DNA of 64,000 bases from Actinokineospora spheciospongiae (GCF_000564855.1 NZ_AYXG01000043.1:1-64000), one strand, 5' to 3'; positions 1 through 8,076 are shown, counted from the first letter of the stretch. The notes: generated by a model not told the origin, from the sequence alone. Numbers and translations: made by a program.

Positions 1-3
1 TTA

Positions 4-19
4 GAGGTCCTAACAGAGT
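4..19 (+). repeat. Left terminal inverted repeat of the IS
   Basis: Sequence GAGGTCCTAACAGAGT. It matches the reverse complement of 878-893 at 14 of 16 positions and defines the outer boundary of the element beyond the transposase 3' end. Confidence 0.85.
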
Positions 20-866
20 CGTTGGATGTGTCGCCAGGTGATGATGCAGGTGGCGAGGCCGAGGAAGGCTTCGTGGATGTCGTCGCGGCGTTCCCAGCGG
101 ATGCGCAGCCGTTTCATGCCGTGATACCAGGCGATGGTGCGTTCAACGACCCACCGGACGGTGCCCAGCCCGGATCCGTGGGGACGTCCGCGGCGGGCGA
201 AGCGGGTGCGGACGTCCCGGGCACGCATGCGGCGGCGGTACTTGTCGTGGTCGTAGGCCCGGTCGCCGTAGACCGTCTCCGGCCGGTGACGAGGGCGCCC
301 ACGCCGCCCGCGCACGCGGGGCACCGCGTCGAGCAGCGGCTCCAACTGGGTGACGTCGTTGCGGTTGCCGCCGGTCAGGACCACAGCCAGCGGGATCCCG
401 TTGCCGTCGGTCAGGACATGGTGCTTGGAGCCCGGTCGGGCGCGGTCGACCGGACTCGGCCCACTTTTGGGCCCCGCCGCGCGGCCCGCACATGCGAGGA
501 ATCGATCACCGCCCGATCCCAGTCCAGCCTCCCCGCCGAGTGCAACTCCGCCAGCAACACCGCATGCAACCGGGACCACACCCCGGCCTTGTTCCAGTCA
601 CGCAACCGACGCCAACACGTCATCCCCGACCCGAACCCCAACTCCTGGGGCAGGAACTCCCACTGGATGCCCGTGTGCAGCACGAACAGGATCCCGCACA
701 ACACCCGCCGATCCGGCAACCGCTTCCGCCCCGGATTGCGTGACCTGCGCTCCACCACCGGCAACAACGGCTCGACCCGCTCCCACAATCCGTCCGAGAC
801 AATCCACGGCGGCGCCTCACCTCTCCTCACCAGACCATGATCCACAACCGACGACCACGTTGCCAC
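10..866 (-). CDS. IS5 family transposase made by -1 frameshifting
   Basis: The transposase of the element, encoded in two overlapping frames: the first runs 866 down to 411 (151 aa if unshifted), the second is open from 579 down to 10. The first frame carries the N-terminal domain (LWERVEPLLP) and the first catalytic aspartate (AVIDSSHVRA). The second carries the rest of the RNase H-like core: second aspartate in VYGDRAYD and the glutamate in RWVVERTIAWY. Joining the frames at the slip site restores continuous homology (SSHVRAARRGPKSGPS). Split IS5/IS427-type transposases expressed by frameshifting are well known; use of this slip site here is inferred. Confidence 0.88.
465..471 (-). other. 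Slippery heptamer for -1 frameshift in the transposase
   Basis: The minus strand reads C-CCA-AAA-G in the first frame. This CCCAAAA heptamer is of the X-XXY-YYZ type. Moving the two tRNAs back one base (CCC-AAA) enters the second frame exactly where conserved transposase sequence continues. Confidence 0.7.
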
Positions 867-877
867 ACAAGTTGATC

Positions 878-893
878 ATTCTGTTAGGAACTC
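878..893 (-). repeat. Right terminal inverted repeat of the IS
   Basis: Read on the minus strand this is GAGTTCCTAACAGAAT, matching the left repeat at 14 of 16 positions. It lies 11 bp upstream of the transposase start, and TTA follows at 894-896. Confidence 0.85.
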
Positions 894-896
894 TTA

Positions 897-1172
897 AACC
901 ACAGACACGGCTGAGCAAGAGCCCGCCCCAGGCACCCACAACAAACCCCGGCGCTTGAGCCGAAGCGCGCACCAAGGTCCCGGCGAAGCGGCCGAGCACA
1001 CGGCCCAGCGAATTTCGCAGCCCCCGAATCAATCCAAGCAGGAGACACCGACAGAGGCGGGCGGCCGGATCGGGGTTGTCCACAGGCGGTCGGGTGCCAC
1101 CCCCGACAACAGACGTAGGACGACCGGACGGTTTGCCGCCGAGTTGGCGTTCCCCACGTAGAGTCCCGGTCC
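897..1172. other. Intergenic region between the IS and proline dehydrogenase
   Basis: No convincing gene. A TAGAGT hexamer at 1159-1164 lies eight bases before the GTG of proline dehydrogenase and could be the -10 box of a leaderless promoter; there is no Shine-Dalgarno-like sequence and no clear -35 box. The remainder shows nothing recognisable. Confidence 0.4.
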
Positions 1173-2093
1173 GTGAACCCACTCCGTTCCCTGATCCTCG
1201 CCGCCGCGCGGAACGGCGCCACCCGCCGCCTCGTGGCGACCGCCCCCGTGAGCCGGGACGTCGTCCGCCGGTTCGTGGCGGGGGAGACCACCGAGGACGC
1301 CGTCGCCGTGACCCGGCGGTTGGTCGACTCCGGTCTCGCCGTCACCCTCGACCACCTCGGTGAGGACACCACCGACACCGAGCAGGCCGAGCACACCGTC
1401 CGCGCCTACCTGGACCTGCTCTCCGCCCTGGGCCCGCTCGCCGCGCACGCCGAGGTGAGCGTCAAGCTCACCGCCGTCGGTCAGTTGCTCGACGAGGGGT
1501 TGGCCCGGGACAACGCCGCCCGGATCTGCGCCGCCGCGGCCGAGGCGGGCACGACGGTCACCCTCGACATGGAGGACCACACCACCACCGACTCCACCCT
1601 CCGGGTGCTCGACGGCCTGCGCCGCGAGCACCCGTGGGTGGGCGCGGTCCTCCAGTCGTACCTGCACCGCACCCTGGACGACGTGCTCGACCTCTCCGGC
1701 CCCGGCTCCCGGGTCCGGCTGTGCAAGGGCGCCTACGCCGAACCGGAGTCGGTGGCCTTCCAGGAGCCCGTCGAGGTCGACAAGAGCTACGTGCGCTGCA
1801 CCAACGCCCTGCTCGCGGGTTCCGGTGTGCCGATGTTCGCCACCCACGACCCGCGCCTGGTGCGGATCATCGGCGAGCGCGCCCAGGCCCACGGGCGACC
1901 CCCGGGCAGCTACGAGCACCAGATGCTCTACGGCATCCGCCCCGAGGAGCAACTGCGGTTGGCCCGCCTCGGGCACACCGTCCGGGTGTACGTGCCCTAC
2001 GGCGGTGAGTGGTACGGCTACCTCATGCGCAGGATGGCCGAACGGCCCGCGAACACCGCGTTCTTCCTGCGCGCCCTGGTGACCCGGACCTGA
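1173..2093 (+). CDS. Proline dehydrogenase, monofunctional
   Basis: FAD-dependent oxidation of proline to delta-1-pyrroline-5-carboxylate, the first step of proline catabolism, normally passing electrons to the quinone pool. The 306-residue length fits stand-alone bacterial enzymes (PRODH barrel only, no P5C dehydrogenase domain). Family signatures are visible: SVKLTAVG early in the barrel, YEHQMLYGIR and then VRVYVPYGGEWYGYLMRR near the C-terminus, the usual substrate and flavin binding end. The GTG start has no ribosome binding site and is probably leaderless. proC (the reverse, biosynthetic step) lies 1 kb downstream on the same strand. The partner P5C dehydrogenase is not in the window. 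Confidence 0.92.
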   Translation: MNPLRSLILAAARNGATRRLVATAPVSRDVVRRFVAGETTEDAVAVTRRLVDSGLAVTLDHLGEDTTDTEQAEHTVRAYLDLLSALGPLAAHAEVSVKLTAVGQLLDEGLARDNAARICAAAAEAGTTVTLDMEDHTTTDSTLRVLDGLRREHPWVGAVLQSYLHRTLDDVLDLSGPGSRVRLCKGAYAEPESVAFQEPVEVDKSYVRCTNALLAGSGVPMFATHDPRLVRIIGERAQAHGRPPGSYEHQMLYGIRPEEQLRLARLGHTVRVYVPYGGEWYGYLMRRMAERPANTAFFLRALVTRT

Positions 2094-2153
2094 CGGACGG
2101 CGGCGATGGTGGCGCGGGGGGAATCGGTGGACCGGGCGTGGCAGGCTGTGGCC

Positions 2154-3014
2154 ATGAATAGCGCTGCTGGGCACGGCGATGTGCGGGCGGGTGGCGGCCC
2201 GGCGCCCGCGGTCGGGTCGTTCGCCGCGGCCGTGCGCGTGCGCCCCCTGGGGGACGGCACGTTCACCGCCGACCTGCCCGCCGCCTGGACCGTGGGCGGG
2301 CGCCCGCACGGCGGCTTCCTGATGGCCCTGCTGGCCAAGGCGGCCGTGGCCACGCACACCGGTTCCGGCACGCCGCTGGTCGACCCGCTCTCGGTGAGCG
2401 CGCAGTTCCTGCGCCCACCGGGGGTGGGGCCGGTCCTGCTGCGCACCGATGTGCGCAAGTCGGGCAGGCGCACCACCGTCGTGTCCGTCCACTTGGAACA
2501 GAGCGGGCACAGTTGCGTCGAGGGCCTGGTCACCACCGGCAGGCTGCCCAGGGAGCGGGCCGCGTGGACCGACCTGCCCAACCAGTCCGCCGAACCGCCC
2601 GGCAACGCCATCGACCTGTCGGCCATGCGCTCGGCGTCGGCGTTCAAGCTCAGCGAGACCTGCGACGTGCGCCTCGACCCCAACGGGGCGGGCTTCCTGC
2701 ACGGGCACATCGGCGACCCGCTGCGGCTGCGGCTGTGGGCCCGCCCGCGCGGCGAGCACCCCGACCCGCTGTTCGCGCTGGTCGCGGGGGACATCTCGAT
2801 GCCGGTGACGTTCAACCTCGGCCGCGTCGGCTGGTCGCCCACGGTCCAGCTCACGGCCTTCCTGCGCTCCCGCCCGGCGCCGGGCTGGCTGCGCATCCAG
2901 GTCGAGTCCAAGGCCGTGCACGGCATGTGGTTCGACGCCGACGCCACCGTCGTCGACTCCACCGGCCGCCTGGTCTGCCAGGCCCGGCAGCTCGCGCTCT
3001 CCGCCATCGGCTGA
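2154..3014 (+). CDS. Acyl-CoA thioesterase-like protein (TesB/4HBT_3 type)
   Basis: A 286-residue double hot-dog thioesterase-like protein. The N-terminal part has the typical WTVGGRPHGGFLMALLAKA segment, a helix that packs in the hot-dog fold; the second half repeats the fold. Such proteins hydrolyse acyl-CoA thioesters, but the substrate cannot be told. The ATG at 2154 is chosen because CAGGCT lies six bases before it in the leaderless pattern seen elsewhere here; an in-frame ATG at 2106 would add 16 residues. It sits between proline dehydrogenase and proC with no evident pathway link. Confidence 0.75.
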   Translation: MNSAAGHGDVRAGGGPAPAVGSFAAAVRVRPLGDGTFTADLPAAWTVGGRPHGGFLMALLAKAAVATHTGSGTPLVDPLSVSAQFLRPPGVGPVLLRTDVRKSGRRTTVVSVHLEQSGHSCVEGLVTTGRLPRERAAWTDLPNQSAEPPGNAIDLSAMRSASAFKLSETCDVRLDPNGAGFLHGHIGDPLRLRLWARPRGEHPDPLFALVAGDISMPVTFNLGRVGWSPTVQLTAFLRSRPAPGWLRIQVESKAVHGMWFDADATVVDSTGRLVCQARQLALSAIG

Positions 3015-3066
3015 CCACCCCGGGAGGGTCCGGTTCCCCGGCCCCTCCCGGGGCGGCCGGGCTGGA

Positions 3067-3072
3067 TAGCCT
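3067..3072 (+). promoter_or_regulatory. -10 box of a leaderless proC promoter
   Basis: TAGCCT ends six bases before the ATG of proC, with no ribosome binding site in between. The same arrangement recurs at many genes in this window. No clear -35 element is visible. Confidence 0.5.
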
Positions 3073-3078
3073 GGTCGC

Positions 3079-3906
3079 ATGACTGAGGTGAAGCGACCGG
3101 TCGTCGCGGTGTTCGGCGCGGGCAAGATCGGCGAGGCGCTGCTCTCGGGCCTGCTGCACGGCGGGCGGAGCACCGACGAGCTGGTGTTCACCGAGCGCTC
3201 GGCCGCGCGCGCCGCCCAGCTCACCGCCGACCACGGCATCCCCTCCGCCGACGTGGCGGACGCGGCGGAGCGGGCCGACGTGCTGGTGGTCGCGGTCAAG
3301 CCGCAGGACATCGAGCCGCTGCTGGACGAGCTGGCGCCGGTGGTCGGCCCGGGCAAGCTGGTCGTGTCGCTGTGCGCGGGCCTGCCGACCGCCCTGTTCG
3401 AGCGCAGGCTGCCCGAGGGCGTCCCGGTGGTCCGGGTCATGCCGAACACCCCGATGCTCGTCAACGAGGCCATGAGCGCCATCTCCGCGGGCGCGCACGC
3501 CGGTCCCGAGCACCTGGCCACCGTCGAGGAGCTGATGGGCGTCGTCGGCAAGGTCGTCCGGGTGCCCGAGGCGCAGCAGGACGCCGTCACCGCGCTGTCG
3601 GGTTCCGGGCCCGCCTACTTCTTCTACCTGGTCGAGGCCATGATCGACGCGGGCATCCTGCTCGGCATCCCGCGCGCGGTCGCCCAGGACCTCATCGTGC
3701 AGTCCGCGGTCGGCGCGGCCACCATGCTCGCCCAGGGCGGCGACCACCCGGTGACCCTGCGCGAGGCGGTCACCTCCCCGGCGGGCACGACGATCATGGC
3801 GATCCGCGAGCTGGAGCGGCACGGGGTCCGCGCCGCGCTCATCGACGCCATCGAGGCGGCCAGGGACCGCTCCCGCGAACTGGGCGCCGCGCACGACCAG
3901 GGTTGA
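3079..3906 (+). CDS. proC: Pyrroline-5-carboxylate reductase
   Basis: Last step of proline biosynthesis: NAD(P)H-dependent reduction of pyrroline-5-carboxylate to proline in the cytosol. The 275-residue protein begins with a Rossmann motif (VAVFGAGKIGEALLSGLL, residues about 8-25), contains the RVMPNTPMLVNEAMSAI segment and ends with the P5CR signature region (TALSGSGPAYFFYLVEAM). Start at ATG 3079, leaderless. The following genes (excisionase-like protein, bS22, epimerase, acyltransferase) are in the same order as M. tuberculosis Rv0500-Rv0502. Confidence 0.96.
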   Translation: MTEVKRPVVAVFGAGKIGEALLSGLLHGGRSTDELVFTERSAARAAQLTADHGIPSADVADAAERADVLVVAVKPQDIEPLLDELAPVVGPGKLVVSLCAGLPTALFERRLPEGVPVVRVMPNTPMLVNEAMSAISAGAHAGPEHLATVEELMGVVGKVVRVPEAQQDAVTALSGSGPAYFFYLVEAMIDAGILLGIPRAVAQDLIVQSAVGAATMLAQGGDHPVTLREAVTSPAGTTIMAIRELERHGVRAALIDAIEAARDRSRELGAAHDQG

Positions 3907-4033
3907 TTGAATAACCGAAAGTGACATCGCACCAGTCACACGTGTCCCGCTACCCTCGATCGAAGCACGTGCGTGTCGAATCCGTCGGTGGGGAAGCCGG
4001 CGGCGCGACGCGTGTTGAAGGTTGCGGTGAATC

Positions 4034-4249
4034 ATGGCTGTTCAGAAGCGAGATGAGCCCAAGACCCTGCCCCAGGTGCAATTCCTGACCGTGGCCGAAG
4101 TGGCCACCCTGATGCGGGTCTCCAAGATGACGGTCTACCGGCTGGTGCACGGCGGCGAGCTGCCCGCGGTGCGGGTCGGCAAGTCGTTCCGCGTGCCGGA
4201 GAAGGCCGTGCACGACTACCTGCAGAACGCGTACTTCGACGCGGGGTGA
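4034..4249 (+). CDS. Helix-turn-helix, excisionase-family DNA-binding protein
   Basis: A 71-residue MerR/Xis-type winged helix protein: LTVAEVATLMRVSKMTVYRL is the helix-turn-helix, followed by the wing GELPAVRVGKSFRVPEKAV and a short acidic tail. It corresponds by position and sequence to M. tuberculosis Rv0500A, between proC and bS22, so it is a housekeeping regulator and not a phage excisionase. Targets are unknown. Its own promoter may be near TACCCT at 3951-3956. A hairpin follows the stop codon directly. Confidence 0.88.
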   Translation: MAVQKRDEPKTLPQVQFLTVAEVATLMRVSKMTVYRLVHGGELPAVRVGKSFRVPEKAVHDYLQNAYFDAG

Positions 4250-4252
4250 CCC

Positions 4253-4270
4253 GGGCCCGTTGACGGGCCC
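4253..4270 (+). terminator. Hairpin directly after the excisionase-like gene
   Basis: GGGCCCGT at 4253-4260 pairs with ACGGGCCC at 4263-4270 four bases after the stop codon. Realistically this gives a 7-bp stem with a TTGA loop. There is no T run, as is common for actinobacterial terminators. Confidence 0.4.
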
Positions 4271-4402
4271 CTTGCCGGGGCCGCCCAAGCCGCCGGGTAC
4301 TCTGGTCAGCCGTTGTGCCTGGTGTCTTGGCGCGCGTCCTCGGACGTGGCAGCACCGGAGCGCCGGACTCCAGTACGACCAACGGACAGGAGCTGAACCC
4401 AC

Positions 4403-4504
4403 ATGGGCTCGGTCATCAAGAAGCGTCGCAAGCGCATGTCGAAGAAGAAGCACCGCAAGCTGCTGCGCAAGACTCGCGTCCAGCGTCGCAAGCTCAAGAA
4501 GTAG
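4403..4504 (+). CDS. Ribosomal protein bS22 (AURKAIP1/COX24-type), 33 aa
   Basis: A tiny, extremely basic protein: [20 protein letters not shown] followed by [13 protein letters not shown]. This is the actinobacterial small-subunit protein bS22, known in mycobacteria (Rv0500B) and related to the mitochondrial AURKAIP1 C-terminal domain; it binds 16S rRNA near the decoding and inter-subunit surface. A good ribosome binding site (AGGAG, 4388-4392) precedes the ATG by ten bases, and a strong hairpin terminator follows. It is easily missed by gene finders because of its length. Confidence 0.95.
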   Translation: MGSVIKKRRKRMSKKKHRKLLRKTRVQRRKLKK

Positions 4505-4522
4505 TTTCGCAACACCCGGCGG

Positions 4523-4562
4523 GCGGCCTGTGCTCATCTGCGCACAGGCCGCTGCCTTGTTC
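4523..4562 (+). terminator. Strong terminator after bS22
   Basis: A perfect 11-bp stem, GCGGCCTGTGC (4523-4533) with GCACAGGCCGC (4542-4552), around an 8-base loop, then TGCCTTGTT. It begins 18 bases after the bS22 stop codon. Confidence 0.8.
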
Positions 4563-4678
4563 GGGTGAACATCCCCCGACACCCCGTGTGACCTGCGTTA
4601 AGAGTGTGTTGCTCGACTGGCGGCCCGCCGGGGCCCGCGTACAGTCGTAGGTCCCGACACCTCATCCCAGGGATGCCC

Positions 4679-5707
4679 ATGACGCCCAAAGTCGTTCTGG
4701 TGACCGGCGTCGGCGGCTACCTGGGTGGCCACCTGGCCGCCCGGCTCGCGGCCAACCCGGACATCGACCGCGTCCTCGGCGTCGACACCGTGCCCCCGTA
4801 CCGGGACGTGGTGCGCACCATGGGTCGGGCCGAGTTCGTCCGCGCCGACATCCGCAACCCGCTGATCGCCAAGGTCATCACCTCGGCGAACGTGGACACC
4901 GTTGTGCACGCCTCCCTGACCGCGCTCCCGCCCGGGCCCACCCGGCGCACCGCGCTCAAGGAGATGAACGTCATCGGCACCATGCAGCTCCTGGCGGCCT
5001 GCCAGCGGGCGCCGTCGGTGCGCAAGCTGGTGGTCAAGTCCAACACCGCCGTCTACGGCGCGGGCCCCCGCTCCCCGGCGGTGTTCACCGAGGACGACAC
5101 CCCCAAGGACATCTCCTCCGGCGGCCCGGCCAAGGACGCCGTCGAGGTGGAGCAGTACGTGCGCGGCTTCGCCCGCCGCCGCCCGGACGTCGAGGTCACC
5201 CTGGTCCGGCTGACCAACCTGATCGGCCCCCGGGTCGACACGGTGCTCACCCGCTACTTCGCCCTGCCGGTGGTCCCCACCGTGCTCGGCTACGACGCCC
5301 GCATCCAGTTGCTGCACTCGGAGGACGCCCTCGCGGTGCTGGAGCAGGCGGCCCTGCGCGAGGGCGGGGGAGTGTTCAACGTGGGCGGCGACGGCGTGCT
5401 GATGCTGTCGCAGGCCATCCGCCGGGCGGGGCGCGTCCAGCTCCCCATGCCCGCCGCGGCGGTGCCCACCGCGGGCAGGCTGCTGCGCGGCGCCCGGCTG
5501 GTCGACTTCAACCCCGACCACGTGCGCTACCTGAACTACGGCCGGGTCGTCGACACGACCCGGCTGCGGACGGTCTTCGGGTTCACCCCCAGGTGGACCA
5601 CCCGGCAGGCGTTCGACGACTACGTGCACGGCAGCGCGCTGCGGCCGGTGCTCGACCCGTCGCTGCTCGCCGCGTTGGAGAGCCGGGTCCTGCGGACCCG
5701 GGTGTGA
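4679..5707 (+). CDS. NAD-dependent epimerase/SDR family protein (Rv0501-like)
   Basis: A 342-residue extended short-chain dehydrogenase. The N-terminal dinucleotide motif GVGGYLG is clear, as are the acidic residue after strand 2 (VLGVDTVPPY) and an SNTAVYG segment. The expected catalytic YxxxK pair is not evident: around residue 150 the sequence is SSGGPAKDAVEVEQY, with a lysine but no tyrosine four residues before it. It may therefore bind a nucleotide-sugar without classical epimerase chemistry. ATG 4679 has AGGGA (4668-4672) in front; an ATG two codons earlier is possible. It precedes the acyltransferase gene by 29 bp, probably co-transcribed, as in M. tuberculosis (galE2-Rv0502). Confidence 0.82.
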   Translation: MTPKVVLVTGVGGYLGGHLAARLAANPDIDRVLGVDTVPPYRDVVRTMGRAEFVRADIRNPLIAKVITSANVDTVVHASLTALPPGPTRRTALKEMNVIGTMQLLAACQRAPSVRKLVVKSNTAVYGAGPRSPAVFTEDDTPKDISSGGPAKDAVEVEQYVRGFARRRPDVEVTLVRLTNLIGPRVDTVLTRYFALPVVPTVLGYDARIQLLHSEDALAVLEQAALREGGGVFNVGGDGVLMLSQAIRRAGRVQLPMPAAAVPTAGRLLRGARLVDFNPDHVRYLNYGRVVDTTRLRTVFGFTPRWTTRQAFDDYVHGSALRPVLDPSLLAALESRVLRTRV

Positions 5708-5736
5708 GGCAACCGAGCGGAGAAGGTGCGTAGGGA

Positions 5737-6708
5737 ATGCAGGAAGCCAGGGTGATCCCGCTCCAGCGGACCGAGCGGAATCGCCGGTTCACCCCGCCGT
5801 CCACCCCCGACGGCCCGGCCGTCGAACCAACGCCGCTGCGCCCGGAGCCCGCCGCGCCGCCGGTCTCGCCGCTGCGCCGGGGCGTGGCCGACGCGCTGGC
5901 CTTCGCTCGACGCAGGCTCGCTGGCGATTACCAGGTCGACGAGTTCGGCTTCGACCGCGACCTCACCGAGGCCCTCCTGCTCCCGCCGCTGCGCGTGCTC
6001 TACGACAGGTGGTTCCGGGTCGAGGTCAGCGGCATCGAGAACCTGCCGGTCGACAGCGGCGCCCTGATCGTCAGCAACCACTCGGGCACGCTGCCGATCG
6101 ACGCGCTGATGACCGCGGTCGCCGTCCACGACAACCACCCGGGCAGGCGGTACCTGCGGATGCTCGGCGCCGACCTGGTCTTCCAGGTGCCGGTGCTCGG
6201 CGCGCTGGCCCGCAAGTCCGGCCAGACCCTGGCCTGCAACCCCGACGCCGAGCACCTGCTGCGCTCCGGCGAACTGGTCGGCGTGTGGCCGGAGGGCTTC
6301 AAGGGCATCGGCAAGCCGTTCTCCGACCGCTACAAGCTCCAGCGCTTCGGCCGCGGCGGGTTCGTCTCGGCCGCCCTGCGCACCGGGGTGCCGATCGTCC
6401 CGTGCTCCATCGTGGGCGCGGAGGAGATCTACCCGAAGATCGGCGACCTCAAGGCCATCGCCCGGCTGTTCGGCCTGCCGTACTTCCCGATCACCCCGTT
6501 CTTCCCGCTGCTCGGCCCGCTCGGCGCCGTCCCGCTGCCGTCGAAGTGGCACATCCGCTTCGGCGAGCCCATCACCACCGACACCTACGACGCCGACGCC
6601 CAGGACGACCCGATGCTGGTCTTCAACCTCACCGACCAGGTCCGCGAGACGATCCAGCAGACCCTCTACCGGATGCTCACCCAGCGCGGCAACCCGTTCC
6701 TCGGCTGA
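5737..6708 (+). CDS. Lysophospholipid/glycerol-phosphate acyltransferase family protein (Rv0502-like)
   Basis: A PlsC-type acyltransferase of 323 residues, expected to transfer an acyl chain at the membrane surface. Block I is NHSGTLPID (His115, Asp122), so the spacing is H-x6-D and not the common H-x4-D; block III is seen as VWPEGFKGIGKPF. The first 45 residues are proline-rich and probably disordered. No transmembrane helix is obvious. It follows the epimerase on the same strand, and its stop codon is four bases from the stop of the convergent P450 gene. The acyl acceptor is unknown. Confidence 0.82.
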   Translation: MQEARVIPLQRTERNRRFTPPSTPDGPAVEPTPLRPEPAAPPVSPLRRGVADALAFARRRLAGDYQVDEFGFDRDLTEALLLPPLRVLYDRWFRVEVSGIENLPVDSGALIVSNHSGTLPIDALMTAVAVHDNHPGRRYLRMLGADLVFQVPVLGALARKSGQTLACNPDAEHLLRSGELVGVWPEGFKGIGKPFSDRYKLQRFGRGGFVSAALRTGVPIVPCSIVGAEEIYPKIGDLKAIARLFGLPYFPITPFFPLLGPLGAVPLPSKWHIRFGEPITTDTYDADAQDDPMLVFNLTDQVRETIQQTLYRMLTQRGNPFLG

Positions 6709-6712
6709 GCCG

Positions 6713-7969
6713 CTACCGGGCCAGCCGGTAGCGGGTCAGGCCGCGGATCACCACGGTCTTGCGCCAGCGCGCCCGCCCGACCGGCTTCAGCTCGGGCAGC
6801 CGCTCGGCCAGGGCCGTCAGGGCGACCTCGCCCTCCAGCCGGGCCAGGGGTGCGCCCAGGCAGTAGTGGATGCCGCTGGAGAACGACAGGTGGTCGCCGC
6901 TGTCGGGGCGGGAGATGTCGAAGCGGTCGGGGTCGGTGAACACCTCCGGGTCGCGGTTGGCCGCGCCCAGCAGGCAGGCCACGAGCGTGCCCGCCCGCGC
7001 CTTCACCCCGCCGATCTCCACGTCCTCGTGCGGCAGCCGCTGCGTCATCTGCACCGGCGACTCGTACCGCAGCACCTCGTCCACCGCCGCGGGCGCCAGC
7101 GACGGGTCCGCGCGCAGCGCCGCCCACTGGTCGGGGTGCGCGGCGAAGGTGTGCACGGCGTTCCCGATCAGGTTCGACGTGGTCTCGAACCCCGCGATCA
7201 GCAGCAGCTCGCAGGTCGAGAGCAACTCCTGCTCGGTCAGCTCCCCGCGCCCGAGCGCCTCGACGAGGGTGCTGATGACGTCCGGCCCCGGGTCGGCGGT
7301 CCGCTCCTCGATCAGCCGCAGGAACAGCTTCTGCAACTCCCCGGTGGCGTCGCGCAGGTCCCGGGCGTGCCGGACCGACTTGATGCCGTCCAGCGAGGCG
7401 CCGAGGACCCTCCCGTACCGCAGGAACGTGTCCGCGTCGACGTCCGGCACCCCCAGCAGGTCGCTGATGACGGCGATCGGCAGCGGCGAGGCGAAGTCCG
7501 CGACCAGGTCGAACACCGGCTTCGCCAGCGCGTCGTCGAGCAGCCGGTGCGTGGTCTTCTCCACGCTCTCCCGGTACCCGGCGATCTGCTTCGGCCCGAA
7601 CGCGGGCCGGGCCAGCCCCCGCAGCCGGGTGTGGTTCGGCGGGTCCTCCTCCAGGAAAGTGTGCGTCACCAGGTGCTCGGCGGGCAGCGGCGACCGCGCG
7701 AACGGCGCGGGCTCGGACCCGTCCGCCGTGCGCACCCCCAGCCGCCGGTCGCGCAGCACCTGCGACACCAGCGCGTGCGAGGCCACGGTCACCGCACCGG
7801 TCCGGCTGCGCTGCGCCCCGCTCAGCCGCCGGTACTGGGCGTACGGGTCGGCCCGCCACGGCGGCGCCACCACCCGCGCCAGCGGGTCCCCGGCCGCGGC
7901 GATCCCCCACACCCCGCCCCACACCAACGCCAGCCGACCACCCAGAGCGATCTCGTCCCGAAGCGCCAT
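6713..7969 (-). CDS. Cytochrome P450
   Basis: A complete 418-residue bacterial class I P450 monooxygenase needing external ferredoxin and reductase, which are not encoded nearby. Key motifs: I-helix oxygen-binding stretch IAGFETTSN, K-helix EVLRYESP (ExxR), and the heme-ligand loop FSSGIHYCLGAPLARLEGE with the cysteine about 50 residues from the C-terminus. It resembles the CYP107-like families of actinomycetes. Start ATG 7969 is leaderless, with TAGGGT (minus strand 7982-7977) seven bases upstream. It is inserted between the acyltransferase and the SerB1-like gene, which are close neighbours in mycobacteria. Substrate unknown. Confidence 0.93.
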   Translation of the reverse strand: MALRDEIALGGRLALVWGGVWGIAAAGDPLARVVAPPWRADPYAQYRRLSGAQRSRTGAVTVASHALVSQVLRDRRLGVRTADGSEPAPFARSPLPAEHLVTHTFLEEDPPNHTRLRGLARPAFGPKQIAGYRESVEKTTHRLLDDALAKPVFDLVADFASPLPIAVISDLLGVPDVDADTFLRYGRVLGASLDGIKSVRHARDLRDATGELQKLFLRLIEERTADPGPDVISTLVEALGRGELTEQELLSTCELLLIAGFETTSNLIGNAVHTFAAHPDQWAALRADPSLAPAAVDEVLRYESPVQMTQRLPHEDVEIGGVKARAGTLVACLLGAANRDPEVFTDPDRFDISRPDSGDHLSFSSGIHYCLGAPLARLEGEVALTALAERLPELKPVGRARWRKTVVIRGLTRYRLAR

Positions 7970-8076
7970 GCGCTCCACCCTAGGCGCGACCCAGCCCCTC
8001 TTCCAGGGCCGTGACCAGCGGGGTGCCGCCCAGGCGCCCGCTGAAGCGCGGAATCGAACCCCTGGTCCGGGCAGCG

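Larger units (their letters stand above)
4..893 (-). mobile_element. IS5-family insertion sequence, apparently complete
   Basis: An 890-bp element bounded by 16-bp imperfect inverted repeats (14 of 16 match) with the trinucleotide TTA directly repeated at 1-3 and 894-896, as expected for a small target duplication of IS5-type elements. Inside is a DDE transposase split over two overlapping frames. Both ends and the whole gene look intact, so the copy may be active. The left flank is only three bases long in this window, so the target duplication cannot be checked further outwards. Confidence 0.88.

Noticed and set aside
1029-3590. 853-codon minus-strand frame opposite proline dehydrogenase, thioesterase and proC
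   Set aside because: Same antisense effect; the plus-strand proteins are clear family members.
3921-3939. Inverted repeat GTGAC / GTCAC upstream of the excisionase-like gene as a Crp/FNR site
   Set aside because: The arms are nine bases apart, whereas Crp-type sites need TGTGA-N6-TCACA; the match is too weak.
8040-8075. Sequence resembling a tRNA T-loop (GGTTCGATTCC on the minus strand)
   Set aside because: The flanking bases do not form a T-stem or acceptor stem, and no anticodon or D arm is found at the right distance. At most it is a coincidental or decayed fragment.
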